This document shows positions 13,840-26,915 of a stretch of DNA of 64,000 nucleotides, piece by piece (the first letter of the stretch is position 1; each line of letters begins with the position of its first letter). The stretch spans positions 47,864,001-47,928,000 of the forward strand of contig NC_088679.1 in the NCBI RefSeq assembly GCF_950023065.1, written 5' to 3'. The position numbers were made by a program, and so were the translations under genes. A model generated the notes under the pieces. The model had not been told where the DNA came from and did not search any database. It saw only the letters and a list, made by a program, of their open reading frames with translations. The stretch comes from Planococcus citri (lineage: Eukaryota; Arthropoda; Insecta; Hemiptera; Pseudococcidae).

Positions 13840-16800
13840 TTTTTTACTTTTTCAACGAAAAAAAGTGGCATTACTGATTTTTATGATATCACCAAAAAGC
13901 CTTTCAAAACCCCTATAACTATTGGAAAAGGTTTCATTTTGGTAGGTACCTATCGCGGTTATCGAGTAATCCACTGCTGAAATGAATGATATTTTAAGTT
14001 CACTGAAAACTTTGACACCCCCTAGCAAGCTTTAAAAAAGGGCTATAGAGGGCTGCGATTTGCACCATTGGTCATCTCTTCGGAAGGTCTTTCCACAGGG
14101 AAAATTTCAGAAAAATCGCCGACCCCCCCCCCCCCCCCTCCTTACCACTTCTTGGTCGAATTGACGTGAAATGACCCTTGGTTCTGAATAGGTACCTACC
14201 TATAATTATTATGTTGCTAACAAGTAATTTGACTTTCTCAGACTTACCTACTTACCTATATTAAAACTACCCTAGAAATCGTTAGGAATGTACACCCTAT
14301 AGAGAATAATTTTAATCCTTGAGGAGTTATAAGAGGAAGATAGTGTGCCTTAAAAGTTTCACGACACGACTTGAGTTTGATTTAAATGCTCCTAAATTTT
14401 TTTAAAATTCATCTTCCTAGCTATAACGAACTACCAACTCCTCACCTAAGTATATAAGTATTCGGCAAAAGCAAACTATAAACTACCTACTGGAAACTTA
14501 TACCCCAGACGAGATGTATAATAACTCGATGAAATAAACGCACCTAATCTCAATCGGATCGTAATGCGGTATTGTCAAAAATTGTCGGCCCAGCAGCGTT
14601 ACACAGAAAGAAACCGAGAACCGCATTGCTGAAGTAAACGAAATTGTCGTATTCGATGCCATTGGCGGCGGCGGTTAAGATTGTGGTTCATAACATTCAT
14701 ATCTGGAATCATCTTCATTGACGGAAAATTGGAAAACAACGGAACTGCCCATGTGGAATACTGTGCCCGTCGTCTTCGTGTTTAGGCTAATCTTTATAGA
14801 TAACATTGCGTGCAGACAAGACGTCGAGCTGCAGACGGTACCTCCACCTATATCCATACCTACCTCAACCTATGGATATGTACCACAGTACGGAACGTAT
14901 CACATTACAATTTCAACTGGTTTTTCGTGTGTCTCGTGTACCTACCATATAGCCGCCAATATTTCTTTTAATGCTAAATCAACCGTGAGTTTAACAATTT
15001 TTTAATTTTAATTCCATCTTTTTTCATATTTGTGATACCGATGATGTATAAACTATATCGGAAGCTCTTTTTTCCCTCCATTTGGAACCTCATGCGAATG
15101 AAAAGGTCCTTTTATACATGTACTTTGGTGACGCTATGAGTACCTCGGCCTACTCTAGACTAGACTAAATATACTTACGATAAAGTAAAATGGATTTAGT
15201 CTCCTCAACGAAGGCAGTAGACAGACTTTAGGTAGATACCTTATATTTTTTAATCAATGAGTCCTATTGAAGAGTAGAGATGTCTTCGTTCAGATAGTAT
15301 CTTTCAATTTCATGTAAACTTGAGTATCGAGAACCCATTTTTACCGGAGTCAATCCTGTGATTGGGGGCTTACGTTACGTATAAGTAGGTATCGATTCCT
15401 TCGGTCATTTTTTCTTTCTAAAAACCGAAAATCATACAGAATGTATATGAAATTGGCAAGGTCAACGACTATTAGATAGAATACTCATTCAGTCATATCT
15501 ATTTGTATCAAGATGATAAAGTGGTCAAAACAAAACTCGGTCTTAGCAAAGCAATGAATCTGTATCTGTTGGAAAACAGGTTAGATACTTACATCAAACG
15601 AATCCCACTCCACAGATTGTCGGTAACCGCACGGAAAAGTAATTAATATCAAAGCGGTTCATCATCTGTTAATAAATTAGACTTGTGCGATTGAAATTCG
15701 ATCTTTGAATGGAAATTTTTCCCATTTTATGTAGATATTTATCTGAATAGCGGTAGCGGGCACAATCAAGCTCTCATATCGCTCGATTGTCTTCATAGAT
15801 AGCTATTAGATCATTTTGTTAAATTCAAATTCAAAGAAATTATACCTATGGTACTTTGGTCTTTGATTCAAATTCTTTTGAAGCGTTAAAATCCCAATGG
15901 ACGTGTGTCTATGTAAATGCTAATTAATTGGAGAGATTTAAAATTTGCGAAATAATCTTGTCAAATATAGGTATGCCGATCTTATACTTATTTTTTTATT
16001 AAGAATTCTTTCTACAGAATTCAGAACAAACTTGATGATCATTATGAATACAGTTGTTGGTATGTTATGGTGCAATATTTTAACCAAGTATATAGGTACT
16101 TGACAAGTTCATTCCAATAGACTCGATAATTATTACAAAATATCGAATTCGGATCTATAGATATGCTATTAGGTAGGTACTTACTCAAGGAGAAAAATCT
16201 TCAGATTATCTTTTGGAACTTTATGGTTTAACTTGACCATGAATAAACATAGGTGATTGTGTGTACAATATTGTATATCTATACACAGGTACCAAACCAG
16301 TACCTATCTGTGTAGATAGTTATGCACTTCATTGAAAACTACAATCATTGAAAACCTGAGAAGAACACTTATGAAATAAGCGCTAGTAGACCACCAATGT
16401 ACCAAGTGACCGTAATCTTCTAAGGATAGTTCAACTCGAATCTTCACTTAACATTGTCTATGGAGTGGAAACTTTGCCTATGTAAAGGTAGACGCAAATA
16501 TACTTACTCGTGTTGATTTATTTGTCTACTAGTTTGTTTATTTGTACTATTGCCAGTTTTTGTTTATCCATTTCAATACCCGTTAAAGAAGCTAGAATGC
16601 ATTCTCAAAAGTAACATTCAAACGTTCCAACTGTAATTGATTGTTATTTTAGTGAACTGTGTTGTTAAGAGTAGTTTATGTTTGAGATTTAAAACATACG
16701 AATAACTACACAGTGATTGTGTGTTTCGTTAGTGGTGGCCGATCAATTTGTACCTAGGTAGTAGGTACTCATTTATTTTGAATATATGTACAATGTATTT

Positions 16801-18174
16801 ACAAACGCCATAGGTTGCTACCATCTGTACCCATGCACCTATTTGGAATTTTTTGGGTATCTACTCGTATTTTTTGCATTTTGTATAAATGCAGATTGTT
16901 AGATAGACTATAAGTATGGAATGTTCCTTCAATTGAAATCGTATGTTGAAAATTGTGCATAAATTGAAAAGAATTCCAATTTAAGGAAATACTGCTATAA
17001 ATTTTCAAAACCCAGAGGTTTTCTTGTCGTGAAAAGTGAAAGAGCGTTCGTTAGAGGAATTTTTGACCAAATTCAGCGGAGTCCTTCCTTTTGAGGTGAA
17101 AATTACTTACTCGGAAAAATTTTTAGCTTGGAAGGCGTCCCTGGAACGAAAGATTGGGGAAGTACTCGTATTTTGGAACGCAGTGCTGCCAATTTCTTGG
17201 TCATCTATCATCTATTTAAAAAAAATTATCTAAGAAAAATGGCCAAAAACTTGTATGTTTTCTGTTTTGGTAATCTAAAACAGATTGGCTATAAGGGCTA
17301 AAATGAAAAAAAAAAAATATAGTGTTTTCTCGAAAATGCCCCTTCTTTGAGGACCCATATCTTCCCTACAGGAACATCTCGGAACTAAAAGCTTTTTTGG
17401 GTAACTTTCAACTCAAAATAAAGGTCTTCTTTGAATTTGGTCAAAATTTTCCATCATTTTTTTTTTGCGATTCATCCTACTGTTCATAGGTACATAAGTA
17501 TATGAGTACCTATTTCATTTATATGCTTATCTAAGGAGCTTAATCTTTATTTTTGGAACCTTTTTTTTTGCTTTTGGGAGGGGTTTCAACCCTTCAAACC
17601 TGTATTTGGAGTATTACACACAAGCTTGGCGAAGGTTTAGTACCTAGTGAAAGGGAACCCCTGAGACCAATGATGCATCTGCATGGAGTATAGATCAATT
17701 CCGAATCCGCGCCAATTCTACTCTCGTTCATCCCCTCTGCTTCCGTTTCACTCGAGCATAATATACTTACGCGAAAGTTCATGAGGTGTAAATAATCATC
17801 CTTGCAATGTGTATTGAAGTATACACCTAGGTCTGTTTAATGATATGTACCTATTCGAATTTGGATATAATCATAGGTACCTACACGAAAAACGCAGAAT
17901 TTAGAACAAATATTAAGACAGTGTCTACTGTCTATCACAGCATTTGAAGGGGCAGCAGCCGTTAAGAAAAAAATCGAGAAAGAAAGAGTATTTTTTGGAA
18001 CTTGAATTAGGTAGGTACGCATTCCATATTGAAAGCTTTTGCACTCACTAGTTCCCTAATTTTGAATTTTTGCATCAAGAACATATCAACTGTTTTTACT
18101 TTTGAATAAGTATATCAAAGGCAAAAAAATTGACCTATTCCTATCAAAAAAAGTAATAGGTAATTCATTTCTCA
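13840..18174. other. Non-coding AT-rich DNA
   Basis: No gene supported. It holds the C16 run at 14123-14138 and overlapping opposite-strand frames near 14675-15005, which have no recognisable domain. TAGGTA/TACCTA words are frequent. Nothing else is identified. Confidence 0.55.
14123..14138. repeat. Poly(C) tract, 16 nt
   Basis: Sixteen consecutive C residues follow CGCCGA and are followed by TCCTTACC. This is remarkable in such AT-rich DNA; similar C/G runs occur at 21948-21960, 46430-46442, 46845-46854 and 51112-51121. Confidence 0.9.
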
Positions 18175-18560
18175 ATAAATAAAATTTTCGAAAACTTCTG
18201 CCCTCGCTTTGTTCGGGTCTTTCTGTCTTTCTTTTTTAAAATTGAATTTTCAAAATTCCTATTCATAAAAAATATTTAAACCAATAATAAACTCCTCTTA
18301 TAAAAAAATATTTTATCCCCTCGAAACACAAATTTTTGGAAGCTTTTTTCTAAAATTTCAAAGCCCTCCTAAAAAAAGTTTCTCGCTTAAAAAACATTGT
18401 CTTACACATTGTTTTTCCCCTCTTCAAAATATAAATTTTCGAAAGATTTGGCCCACACACCGATCGAGCCTGTTTATACGAGTACTTTCTTTTTGAGAAT
18501 TGAAATTTCTAAAAAAAATCATCATTAAAGCTTCCGAAATTTCAAAAAAAAAAAATAGAT
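18175..18560. repeat. Degenerate low-complexity repeat with AAATTTTCGAAA / GCCCTC motifs
   Basis: Blocks of the form AAATTTTCGAAAACTTCTGC plus a CCCTCG-type stretch recur at about 18181, 18331 and 18430, separated by T- and A-rich spacers (TTTCGAAAGATTTGGCCC near 18437, TTTTTGGAAGC near 18333). The spacing is 100-150 bp and the copies are strongly diverged. I interpret it as an old tandem or nested repeat array. No coding frame is present. Confidence 0.35.
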
Positions 18561-18763
18561 AAGAATTTTTAAAAGTGGAAAAAGTGAGAACTTTTAAACC
18601 TAAAAGATGATATATTTTTTATCGCTAAGGTATTTCACTTCAAAAATTCGCGTATTTCACAAAATCAGTTATTATTCCCTCTCCTCTTCCTACACTCCCT
18701 CTCAAAAAAAAATCAACTTGAGAACATTTTAGTCAACTGGAGGCTAGATGAGAAGTTCACGAT

Positions 18764-19404
18764 ACTTACAAGGGAGGTGCCCCAGGTGACATGCACCGAT
18801 TTCAATGACTCTTGCACCATTGGATAGAGGACATCGAACATAGTCTACCACAAAATTTTCAGCTGCTGAAGTTGATATTTCGATTTTTCAGAGCGATTTT
18901 TCGATTTTCACGCGCAATTTTGAAAAATTGGCCAAAAATAGTCGGCGCAGGTCGCATACCGAAACCTTCTATATTATTTGGGCATTTTAATACATATGAT
19001 GAGACTAGCCCATGGTGAAATTTTTAGCTGCTAAAGTTGATATTTCAGGCTGCCAGAGTGATTTTTCGATTTTCTTATAGAAATTTTGAAAAATTGGGTA
19101 AAAATAGTCGGCGGAGGTCGCATACCGAAACCTTTCATATTATTTGAGCACTCTAATACATATGACGAGACTAGCCCACGGTGAAATTTTTAGCTGCTGA
19201 AGTTGATATTTCAGCATTCCAGGGCGATTTTTCGATTTTTTCAAAATTGCAATGTGAAAATCGAATAATCGCTCTGAAAAATCGAAATATCAACTTCAGC
19301 AGCTGAAAATTTTGAGGTAGACTATGTTCGATGTCCTCTATCCAATGGTGCAAGAATCATTGAAATCGGTGCATGTCACCTGCATGGGGCACCTCCCTTG
19401 TTAG
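18764..19404. mobile_element. Foldback element, family A (641 bp)
   Basis: The arms 18764-18929 and about 19236-19404 are reverse complements over roughly 165 bp with few differences. The outer ends read TTACAAGGGAGGTGCCCC on the left and GGGGCACCTCCCTTGTTAG on the right. Both arms, read inwards, therefore encode the same meaningless peptide (beginning MHHWIEDIEHS), which is a useful internal check of the symmetry. Between and partly within the arms lie 166-bp tandem repeats. There is no transposase frame, so the element is non-autonomous. Diverged relatives sharing the AACAAGGGA/CTCCGATTTGAA and CAGCTGCTGAAGTTGAT motifs lie at about 21395, 48770 and 57975. Confidence 0.85.
18861..19240 (+). 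repeat. 166-bp tandem repeat, about 2.3 copies
   Basis: The start word AGCTGCTGAAGTTGATATTT occurs at 18861, 19026 (one mismatch) and 19192. The internal word GTCGCATACCGAAACC occurs near 18951 and 19118. Copies differ at scattered positions, so the duplication is not very recent. The third copy is truncated where the right foldback arm begins. Confidence 0.85.
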
Positions 19405-20389
19405 TTGAGAATTTCTGGTCCTCTACCCCTTCCTACCCTAATAAGGAAGCATTCGCTGCGACTCTGAGTGATAAATAAAATCCAAAAACCGTTCCTAGAA
19501 GGAACTATACCTACACCTACTGAATTTTAAATAAACCATGTTTAATCTGCTCATTATTATTTTTCTTGTATACTTAGTACCTACAAATTTTTAAAAAATT
19601 CAACAGTAATGACTCATGAACAACTAATTTTAAGATTTTCCATATAAAATAGATATACAATGTGCCTACAAATTTCAGCTATTTTAGGGGGCCAGCTTGG
19701 TTTTCAAGGGAGAGGTTTAAAATCGGCATGTGAGTTTATTTTACTCAAAAGGGACTTTTTAGTGATAATAAAACTTTAAATTTTTAAATTTTACAGTTAA
19801 TTTGTATTTTTTAAAATTGAAAAGGCCCACCCCAGCCCGAATTTTTCGAAAATGGAAAAATTTAAAAGTAGGGAATTATTTTCTTACCAGAGGTCACCGC
19901 TTTGGGGCTTGGGAGGGGAAAATCCCAAATTTGAAAATAAGGACCAGTGGACCACCCTGTCCAATCACCTGAGGTTTCTTCAGTGGAGTCAACGCTACTG
20001 GTATAAGTTTTTTCCTTAAAATTTTCAAAACCACTATCCTTTCATATGTTAAGATGTCAAGATAGGTATCCCGTCCACTTATAAAAGTCATTGTTTCACG
20101 TTCTTGGTTACACCCAAACTGAAGCATGGCAGACGTTTGCTTTTTTTAGGGCATGAACAGGGACACCCTGTGTATAATCGTCGACACGACTGGTAAAAAT
20201 TCACGACGCATAAGTGACATGAAGTGAACTACATCTGTTGTTCTATCTAAAGCAGTAGATCAGGGCTGTTGAAAAGTTTCAGATACTAGGTACCCTAGAC
20301 AATGTGATCATGGTATGGCACACTGTATACGCGATACCCCTATTACATGGTGTCTGTTACAGTAAGTTCGTACGATGGGTAACACGATA
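19405..20389. other. Non-coding DNA with a transposon-end-like motif
   Basis: No gene supported. Near 20155-20174 the sequence ACAGGGACACCCTGTGTATA, read on the minus strand, starts TACACAGGGTGTCCCTG. That resembles the common termini of Tc1/mariner-type MITEs. An open minus-strand frame (19894-20127) runs away from it, but no partner inverted repeat was found and the peptide is not recognised. Confidence 0.35.
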
Positions 20390-21110
20390 CATGTCTTTTG
20401 AATGTGCACAACGTTATGATTAGCGATTATCGTGTTAGTAAGTTTTCATGAGCCAGTAATTAAGATCAAAAAAAGCACGTAATGGCGTAATTGAGTCGGC
20501 GATTAACAAAAAAAAAAAAATGAAATTTTGGCTTCGCGCGTGTTAACCGGCGCGGCGCCATTGTTGAGGCGAAGAATAACAACAAATGATAACCAGAGAC
20601 GGAGCAATAGGCACCCTTGTAACGGTAGCCTACACCATAAGTGGAAGTTATTCGAGAAATGTATATAGTAATAGGCGAAGCAGTATTCAAGTGGCTTTTT
20701 AGGCGCCAGCATCAATTCTTTCGTCATTCGCGTACGAGTGTTTTAAAAACGCGGAAAATCGTACCCTTAAAAGATATTTGTATTTGTATAGATTAATGTA
20801 AACGTAAGAATCGTGGGAACGGTCTTTAATAGATATTTTTTTTGTTGCCTTTTTTTCTTCTGAAGGGAGGACTAACTCTTTTGACTTTGTATACTCGAAA
20901 GCGTATGGATGACGTATTAAATTACTGCGTTTATTAGGTACGATGACGCGGGTCAAAAGTATAATCAATTATACACCCTCGTTGTGTACGCGAATTAGCC
21001 CTTTTTCGTTTATCATTTTAAAGGGATTTGGAAAATTTCATTTGACGTAATTGCGTACAAATTGACGATATAAATGGTTAATCGTGTGTCGTTCGTTTTC
21101 ATGTCATTTT
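20390..21110. promoter_or_regulatory. CpG-richer unique block, candidate regulatory DNA
   Basis: CG density rises sharply (TTCGCGCGTGTTAACCGGCG followed by CGGCGCC near 20532-20560; ATTCGCGTACGAGTG near 20726) and TAGGTA-type words are sparse. Overlapping minus-strand frames at 20466-20968 show no domain. Composition resembles the blocks at 8.7, 25.3, 39.0, 45 and 53 kb. A cis-regulatory role is inference only. Confidence 0.2.
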
Positions 21111-21394
21111 TTTACACAAAAAAATAAGATGTTTACATGCTGCATTTGGCCTTTTATGGATGATACGTAATTTGGAAAATTAATTGTTCTTATTAAGATG
21201 AGCATGAGCAATCATAAATAGGTAAGCGGAATGTGTTTCTTTTTTACACATTTTCCTGAACCTACTTACCTATATCTTGTACGTAGTTACCTACCTTGAC
21301 GTATGGCTTATGAAATCAAACGTGAAAAACACGTTTCTGAATTTATTCTGCTTCATTATTTTGGGAATTAACCCTACTGAAATTTGAATCTAAC

Positions 21395-22065
21395 AAGAGA
21401 ACCTCTTGAGGTGTCACCCTCCGATTTGAACGGGTCCGCGATTTTTGGAAAGAGCATGGTCTAAAACCACCAAAACTACATTTTCAGCTGCCCAACTTCA
21501 TTTTTCGATTTTTGGCGAACGTTTTGAAAATTCAAAATTGACTGTTTTTGGCGATTTAAGTATGCGTTAAAAAAAAAGTACATACATGATCAGTAAAAAC
21601 GATAAAAATGAATCCTAAAACTGATATCAATTCCCTAAATCCAAATTTCACCATTTCCAGCTATTCTGGAGCCTCCAGCACGATTTTTAAATTTCTCCAG
21701 AATTTTGAAATAGCTCCAGAAAGCGTGAATATGAAGTTGGGCTGCTAAAAATCGAGTCGTGTGTTATACTGGACACGTTTAACGAGTTTATCCACATTCG
21801 AGCCGATTTTAGCAGTGACGTCCAAAGAATGGTTTTTTGACTATAGGTATAGCTTTTTTCTAATAAAATATCCAAAAGATCAAAAATTTGCCGTATGCGA
21901 GAAAATTTGTAAAATTTGCGCGAATCGCTGTATTTTGTCCAGAACTACCCCCCCCCCCCCAGGGCGAATTTTGCCATTTCCAGCCATTCTGGAGCCAGCG
22001 TTATTTTCAATTTCTCTAGAATTTTGAATTTGCTCCAGAAGGTGTGAATATGATATGAAGTTTGC
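21395..22065. repeat. Composite repeat: family A relic plus an 85-bp direct repeat
   Basis: CTAACAAGAGAACC (21391-21404), CCTCCGATTTGAACGGG and GGAAAGAGCATGGTCTAAAA at 21419-21468, then TTTCAGCTGCCCAACTTCAT, match the family A layout seen at 18764 and 57975. Behind it, 21652-21740 and about 21972-22063 are direct repeats: CCATTTCCAGC, ATTCTGGAGCC, CCAGAATTTTGAA or CTAGAATTTTGAA, GCTCCAGAA, GTGTGAATATGA or GCGTGAATATGA. They lie about 318 bp apart. A C13 run (21948-21960) immediately precedes the second copy. This looks like nested non-autonomous elements with no coding content. Confidence 0.6.
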
Positions 22066-25000
22066 ACTCATTGACTAGATAGACTGCCTGCGGATATGCT
22101 AATAGGTACCTTCACATATGCATATAGGTGTATATAAAGGTACGTCTATTGTAGGCATACCTACCTCTGTACCTATTTGTACCTATACTGTACAACTGTG
22201 ACTCGTCAAATATTATATTGTAACATCTAGAACGTCAAAACTTTATACACAGAAGGTTCATTGCAGCATTTCTATTCTAGTACGATTTTGAAAAGGTAAA
22301 AGACATTTAAATATTCTTGTAAAATACCTACTTATACCTATTATTCCAAAAAAGCGGAAATGGAAAATAATAAAAATCATTTTTATAGCGACCGTGATAA
22401 TATTTGGGAAGTTTAAGTAATACCTATACATATATTATACTATATACCTAGATACAGGCAATTTGGAATAAATTTTCTGAAAATCAAACGTGGCTGAAAA
22501 AATGATTGAATTGTAGAGTAGGTTAGGTTATAGGTAAAGTATACGTACCTATACATAACCGATGGTCGTCATATATAATAAATATTCTAACGTTAGGGAA
22601 GTAATTTGATATCAGGTTCTTGGAAACAATGTACCGTGCTTTTGAATAAACTGATGAGGGCTTGATATGCCTACCTTTAAGATTTTAGTCTGGTTTACCT
22701 TTATAGAAATGTAATCGACACCGTCTTCTGCTAGGGAAAAGGTTTGCGAAAAACCCTGCTGTGTTTACTATCGCTTGAAAGATGCATTGTTCCATTTTGT
22801 TTTATTTGTACAGCTGAATACTATATACATGTAGTTGCGATACGGTCTACTGTAAAAACTTAAAATAGAAAAAAAAAAATAATATTGAGCTGAAATATTA
22901 CTCCTACTACCTGTCTCGGTTTACTAAAATCATTCAGGGTGGTTTGGACTGACCAGAAGGATGGAGGCATTATTAGGTTAGTTTAACTAATTAACTTGTA
23001 ATCCTAATCATTGTGGAAGAGGTTCGTATAGGGTTCAATACATCGTTAAACCGTTTGTTATTAGATTAAGATTTTTTAAATTTTGTTGAATCTGTGTAAG
23101 GACCCGGCTGACATTTGATACAGAGGTATCTTAGTTTTTTAAAGGAGATGCCATACCTAATACTGATAATAGCCTCGAGTAATGACCATCCAAAATGGAA
23201 ATAGGTATTTCTTTAAGGGCTGGGATCGGAGATCTTTCGTTATTTGCCTGGAGTACTTAATTACTCTTTCGTATCCAACATACCTACTGGAATATTTCCC
23301 TCTTTACGAAAAAGAAGGCATTTATTGAACCCATATTAACTGGAAAATTATTTTTAAAATGGATGAACCCATTTTCATGGAGTGGAGGAAAGAGAGAATC
23401 TTCTTTTTTTTACGGAGCTTCAGAATATCTCTATTGCCCGGAAACATGCCACACTTTTCAACTTATATAACACGGAAACCACTCCAACCCTTTGCTTTGA
23501 ATTTTGAAAATTCGTCTGAAAGGAACCTGATGTTGCGTTGAGAGCTCCAAAACGACAAACAATGTTGAAAATGGGTTCGAATCGTCAATTATTATTTTGT
23601 AAACGAAATTTCAGTAACTTTTGTGGAATCAGGTTTATTTTATTGAATTTTTCAAATTTCTCTATGGTAGTTCAACTATGCAAAATGGGTTGAAAAAACG
23701 AACTGAATCCTCCCCCATTCGACATTTTTTGTAAACCCTCATTTTACGATTGAACTGGAACGTATCGAAATTTTATGTAGCTGTCTAACTAAGTCCAATT
23801 ATCTAGTCGTTTTAGAGAAACAATTTCGGATTTTTTTGATATGTTCTTTCTAAATATTCAAAAATTTTATTTTTAATTGTTTAAGATAATGATCATTTAT
23901 TCTGAACCTGTGAAAAATCATCAACAATGAGAAACAACTGATAGCTACCTATCTTGTGATGACATAAAAAAAAATTAGAGAAACTTGGTGAAAAATCAAC
24001 GAAATTGACTTTCAACAGAATTCTGAGTTTTCCGTATTTTCCAATGTTTTTTACCCACAAGATTAGGGTTACCTATACTCAGTTCTTCTCCTTCTGAGCT
24101 CTGAAATCTTTGTGAGCTTTTTTCCAACCTGGACTGAATTGAATTTTGAGTTTTTTTTTGAAAATGAATCTGGAAGTGTAAAATGTGTGATGAGTGGTTG
24201 TGTTAATCAGTCGAAAATCATGGAATTGTGATATAATTTTTCAAGAGATGCTGTTGTAGATGATAGATACTGCTTTTATTTCTTGGACACTCTCAAAAAT
24301 GATACATATCTCGGGGGAAAGTAGCTCATTTTGCTCCTTTCTCTCAACGACTCCGTTATCTAGCTGGTGAAATTACCTACCTACTTCGTTGCGACTTTAT
24401 TAAGGCTATAATTGAACAAATGAACCACTTGAACTATTCAACTTCGATTTCAATGAAAATTAGATTTTCAGAAAGTAGTGGCGTGTATCCGAGATAAAAT
24501 CATGGACGATTTTATATTTCATATTTGTGATGGATGGGGGAAAAGGAAATTGAATACCTGCGAACTGTTTGACTACGTATAGTTTCTTAAAATAGGTAAA
24601 ATTACTGCTCAAGTGAAGCAAAAGCGAGAATTTTTCGAAAAAATTGATCCAAAAAACGAAAAAATGACTATTTTTGTATGATTTTTTTTTACATTTTCAA
24701 CAGCAATGGGACGGAGGGAGGTTGAACCCGAAACCCCCTTAGATAATGTAGAATGTAAATATGCCACTGTCAGAAAGAGCATGTTTCAAAATCTCTGTGA
24801 TTGCTGTAGCTGTCTAGATTTTTTTTTTCATTCTTATATGTATTGTTAAAAAATTTCTGAAAATTCAAAAATTGCTATATATTTCTCATTTGAAAATCAC
24901 AAATGTAGTTATTTTCGCAGTAAAATGAATGAAAATTCGGGTTCCCGTATGTTGATGTTGATATCCCAAAACCAAATTTCATCATTTCTCGACTTTGTCC

Positions 25001-25329
25001 AAAGCCTCCAAAACCACAATCTTTGGACTTTCTGAGCATACCCTATTCAAAAACCCTCCGTTTCACGAGATGGTGTGAATGACAGGGGACGGGAGGAAGA
25101 ATCAGACAGACGAATTTCTATGTTCAGTATGAGGGAGAAAATTTGTGAGTAGGCCAGCGTATGCCGTACAGAAAATAATTCCTTGAAATATCAAACATGC
25201 TTATATATAGGCTACGTAACTCTCGTGCTTTCAATTTGATAGGTATAGGTATATGAGATCTATTAGAACAGCAACAGTGTGTATTTGACATCAAGAAAAG
25301 AACCAGAGTCACAATGTCGTTTCCTGATT
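22066..25329. other. Non-coding AT-rich DNA
   Basis: No gene supported; the longest frames are about 60 codons and unremarkable. Stretches around 23600-25030 are rich in AAAATT/TTTTGA low-complexity sequence, probably eroded repeats. No boundaries can be drawn. Confidence 0.55.
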
Positions 25330-26260
25330 TATCATAACAAATTACTACGTTAATGAGAAGTTTCATTAAAACGAGCACATACTCGTATTACAAGTCCACG
25401 GTCCCCCATTACGATAGGAAATACGCGATGAGCCTAAGTATAAAAACACAATTAAATTTCGGTTATTGTTTCACCACAACCGCAAGAATTCATCTACCGA
25501 AAATAAACGCGACTGCTGCGTGTATACTTAACACACGATGATGACACTCCAAGTACTACCTTACCCATACCTATAGCAATAGGGCAGGTAAATTAGCACA
25601 GAGAGCTGATTTCTTCGCGGTAAAAAGTACCTTCTGTGCGGTGTTATTCACTAGCATGTCCAACAAAATACAAACAAATTTTAAAAGCTGTCTGCTGGCA
25701 ACAGGGTAGCATTATGATAGACATATCCGATCCGCCTACACCGCAAACAAATACGACAAATGGAACAACGATGACGATGTCGACGGCGGTGGAGCGTGCA
25801 GGAGGACATTATTTTGTAAAACCAGGCTACTCCTCGATGTAGCGACGACGACATTTACTAGGCGGAATATGTTAGCTGGAATTACAAGAGTGCGAGGCGG
25901 AGTGGACCATGTATATTTACTCGGTAGCTGTGAGCTAAATTAAGGTAGAGTTGAGGAGTGTTGAATTGTTATTGGCTTCTATCAGACTGTAACTTTTTTT
26001 CATAGCGTCGATTTAGTAGTTTTAACTTGTGTATGCTATAAACGCCCATCTAGCAACAGTCAACAGCTCTCTACTATAGGTACACATTTATAGACGGCGC
26101 GCCGCGTTTGTTTGACATTATAATCTTTATAATAATAATGTTGTCATTCTGTTTAATATAACCAGTCATAATTATGATCTGTCTACATTTTTTCCCTTTA
26201 CTTTGGAATAAAGTCGCGGTCGCGATGATAAAATTATAGCAGCGGGATTTCAAAAGCCTA
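25330..26260. promoter_or_regulatory. CpG-richer block with a small possible exon, upstream of the coding exon
   Basis: Unique-looking, CG-richer DNA ends about 700 bp before the coding exon (ACGGCGCGCCGCGTTTG near 26093, GTCGCGGTCGCGATG near 26211). Within it an ATG at 25714 opens 42 codons up to a stop at 25840-25842, with a balanced composition (ISDPPTPQTNTTNG, then ERAGGHYFVKPGYSS). This could be an exon, an untranslated exon, or chance. No strong donor site (GTAAGT-like) follows; GTAGCG at 25839 would keep phase with the 26945 exon but is weak. Regulatory function is inferred from composition only. Confidence 0.25.
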
Positions 26261-26915
26261 CACGTTTAGAAATTAATTAATCCTGGTGAATTTACTTGGA
26301 ATTCGATTCACAAAACATGCCTATGATGTGGTAGCTTTAGTGGCCGAATTTTCGCAATTCAATATCAAAAAGCTATTGCGAATGGTTTAGGGGCACTAAT
26401 AATTGAAGAAGAAGTTGATGGTAGGGAGTATAGGGAGTAAACCATGCGTAGACCAACAGTGCCAAAAACGGCACGGAACAATAAGAAGCTTTAGATATCA
26501 TTTTTTTTTCATGAATTCCATATTTTGCTTCCTTTTTCGATCATCCTCACTTATTCAAGCATCCTGAAGGCTGAATAATTGCAGAATACCCCACAGCTGA
26601 AGCTGAACTGGGTCGTATGAAAACTTTTGCATCAACGGTGTGTTGTCTGCATTGCAATGACTTCAAATGGGAGAATTATTTGAGCATTCGCATAGTGTGG
26701 CCTCATTCCAATAGATAGTATTGTATGTGAGACAGCAAAACTCATCACATCGCTAGCCCCATGTCTACCTATAAGAATTATGAATTCAGTGATCAGTTCC
26801 CTCATAAGTTATTACCTTCAATGAGAATTCTTACTCAAGTTTTGAAAACTACCTACCTTCTTATTTTAATGTGAGCTTTACCTATACTTTTGGCCTAAAC
26901 AGCCTTAAAAATACA
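26261..26915. other. Presumed 3' part of the intron preceding the coding exon
   Basis: AT-rich DNA without coding signal lies between the CpG-richer block and the splice acceptor. An in-frame ATG at 26871 precedes the exon without a stop, but the acceptor signals at 26916-26944 and the change in composition at 26945 mean that this stretch is better read as intron than as coding. Confidence 0.55.

Noticed and set aside
14675..15005. Overlapping opposite-strand frames of 60 and 95 codons
   Set aside because: No recognisable domain and no splice or start context; opposite-strand openness reflects composition.
18812..19353. Two frames starting with the same MHHWIEDIEHS peptide
   Set aside because: They are the two arms of a foldback element read inwards, not duplicated genes.
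19894..20174. 77-codon minus frame next to a TACACAGGGTGTCC end
   Set aside because: The peptide is not recognisable as a transposase and no second inverted end was found, so no element is called.
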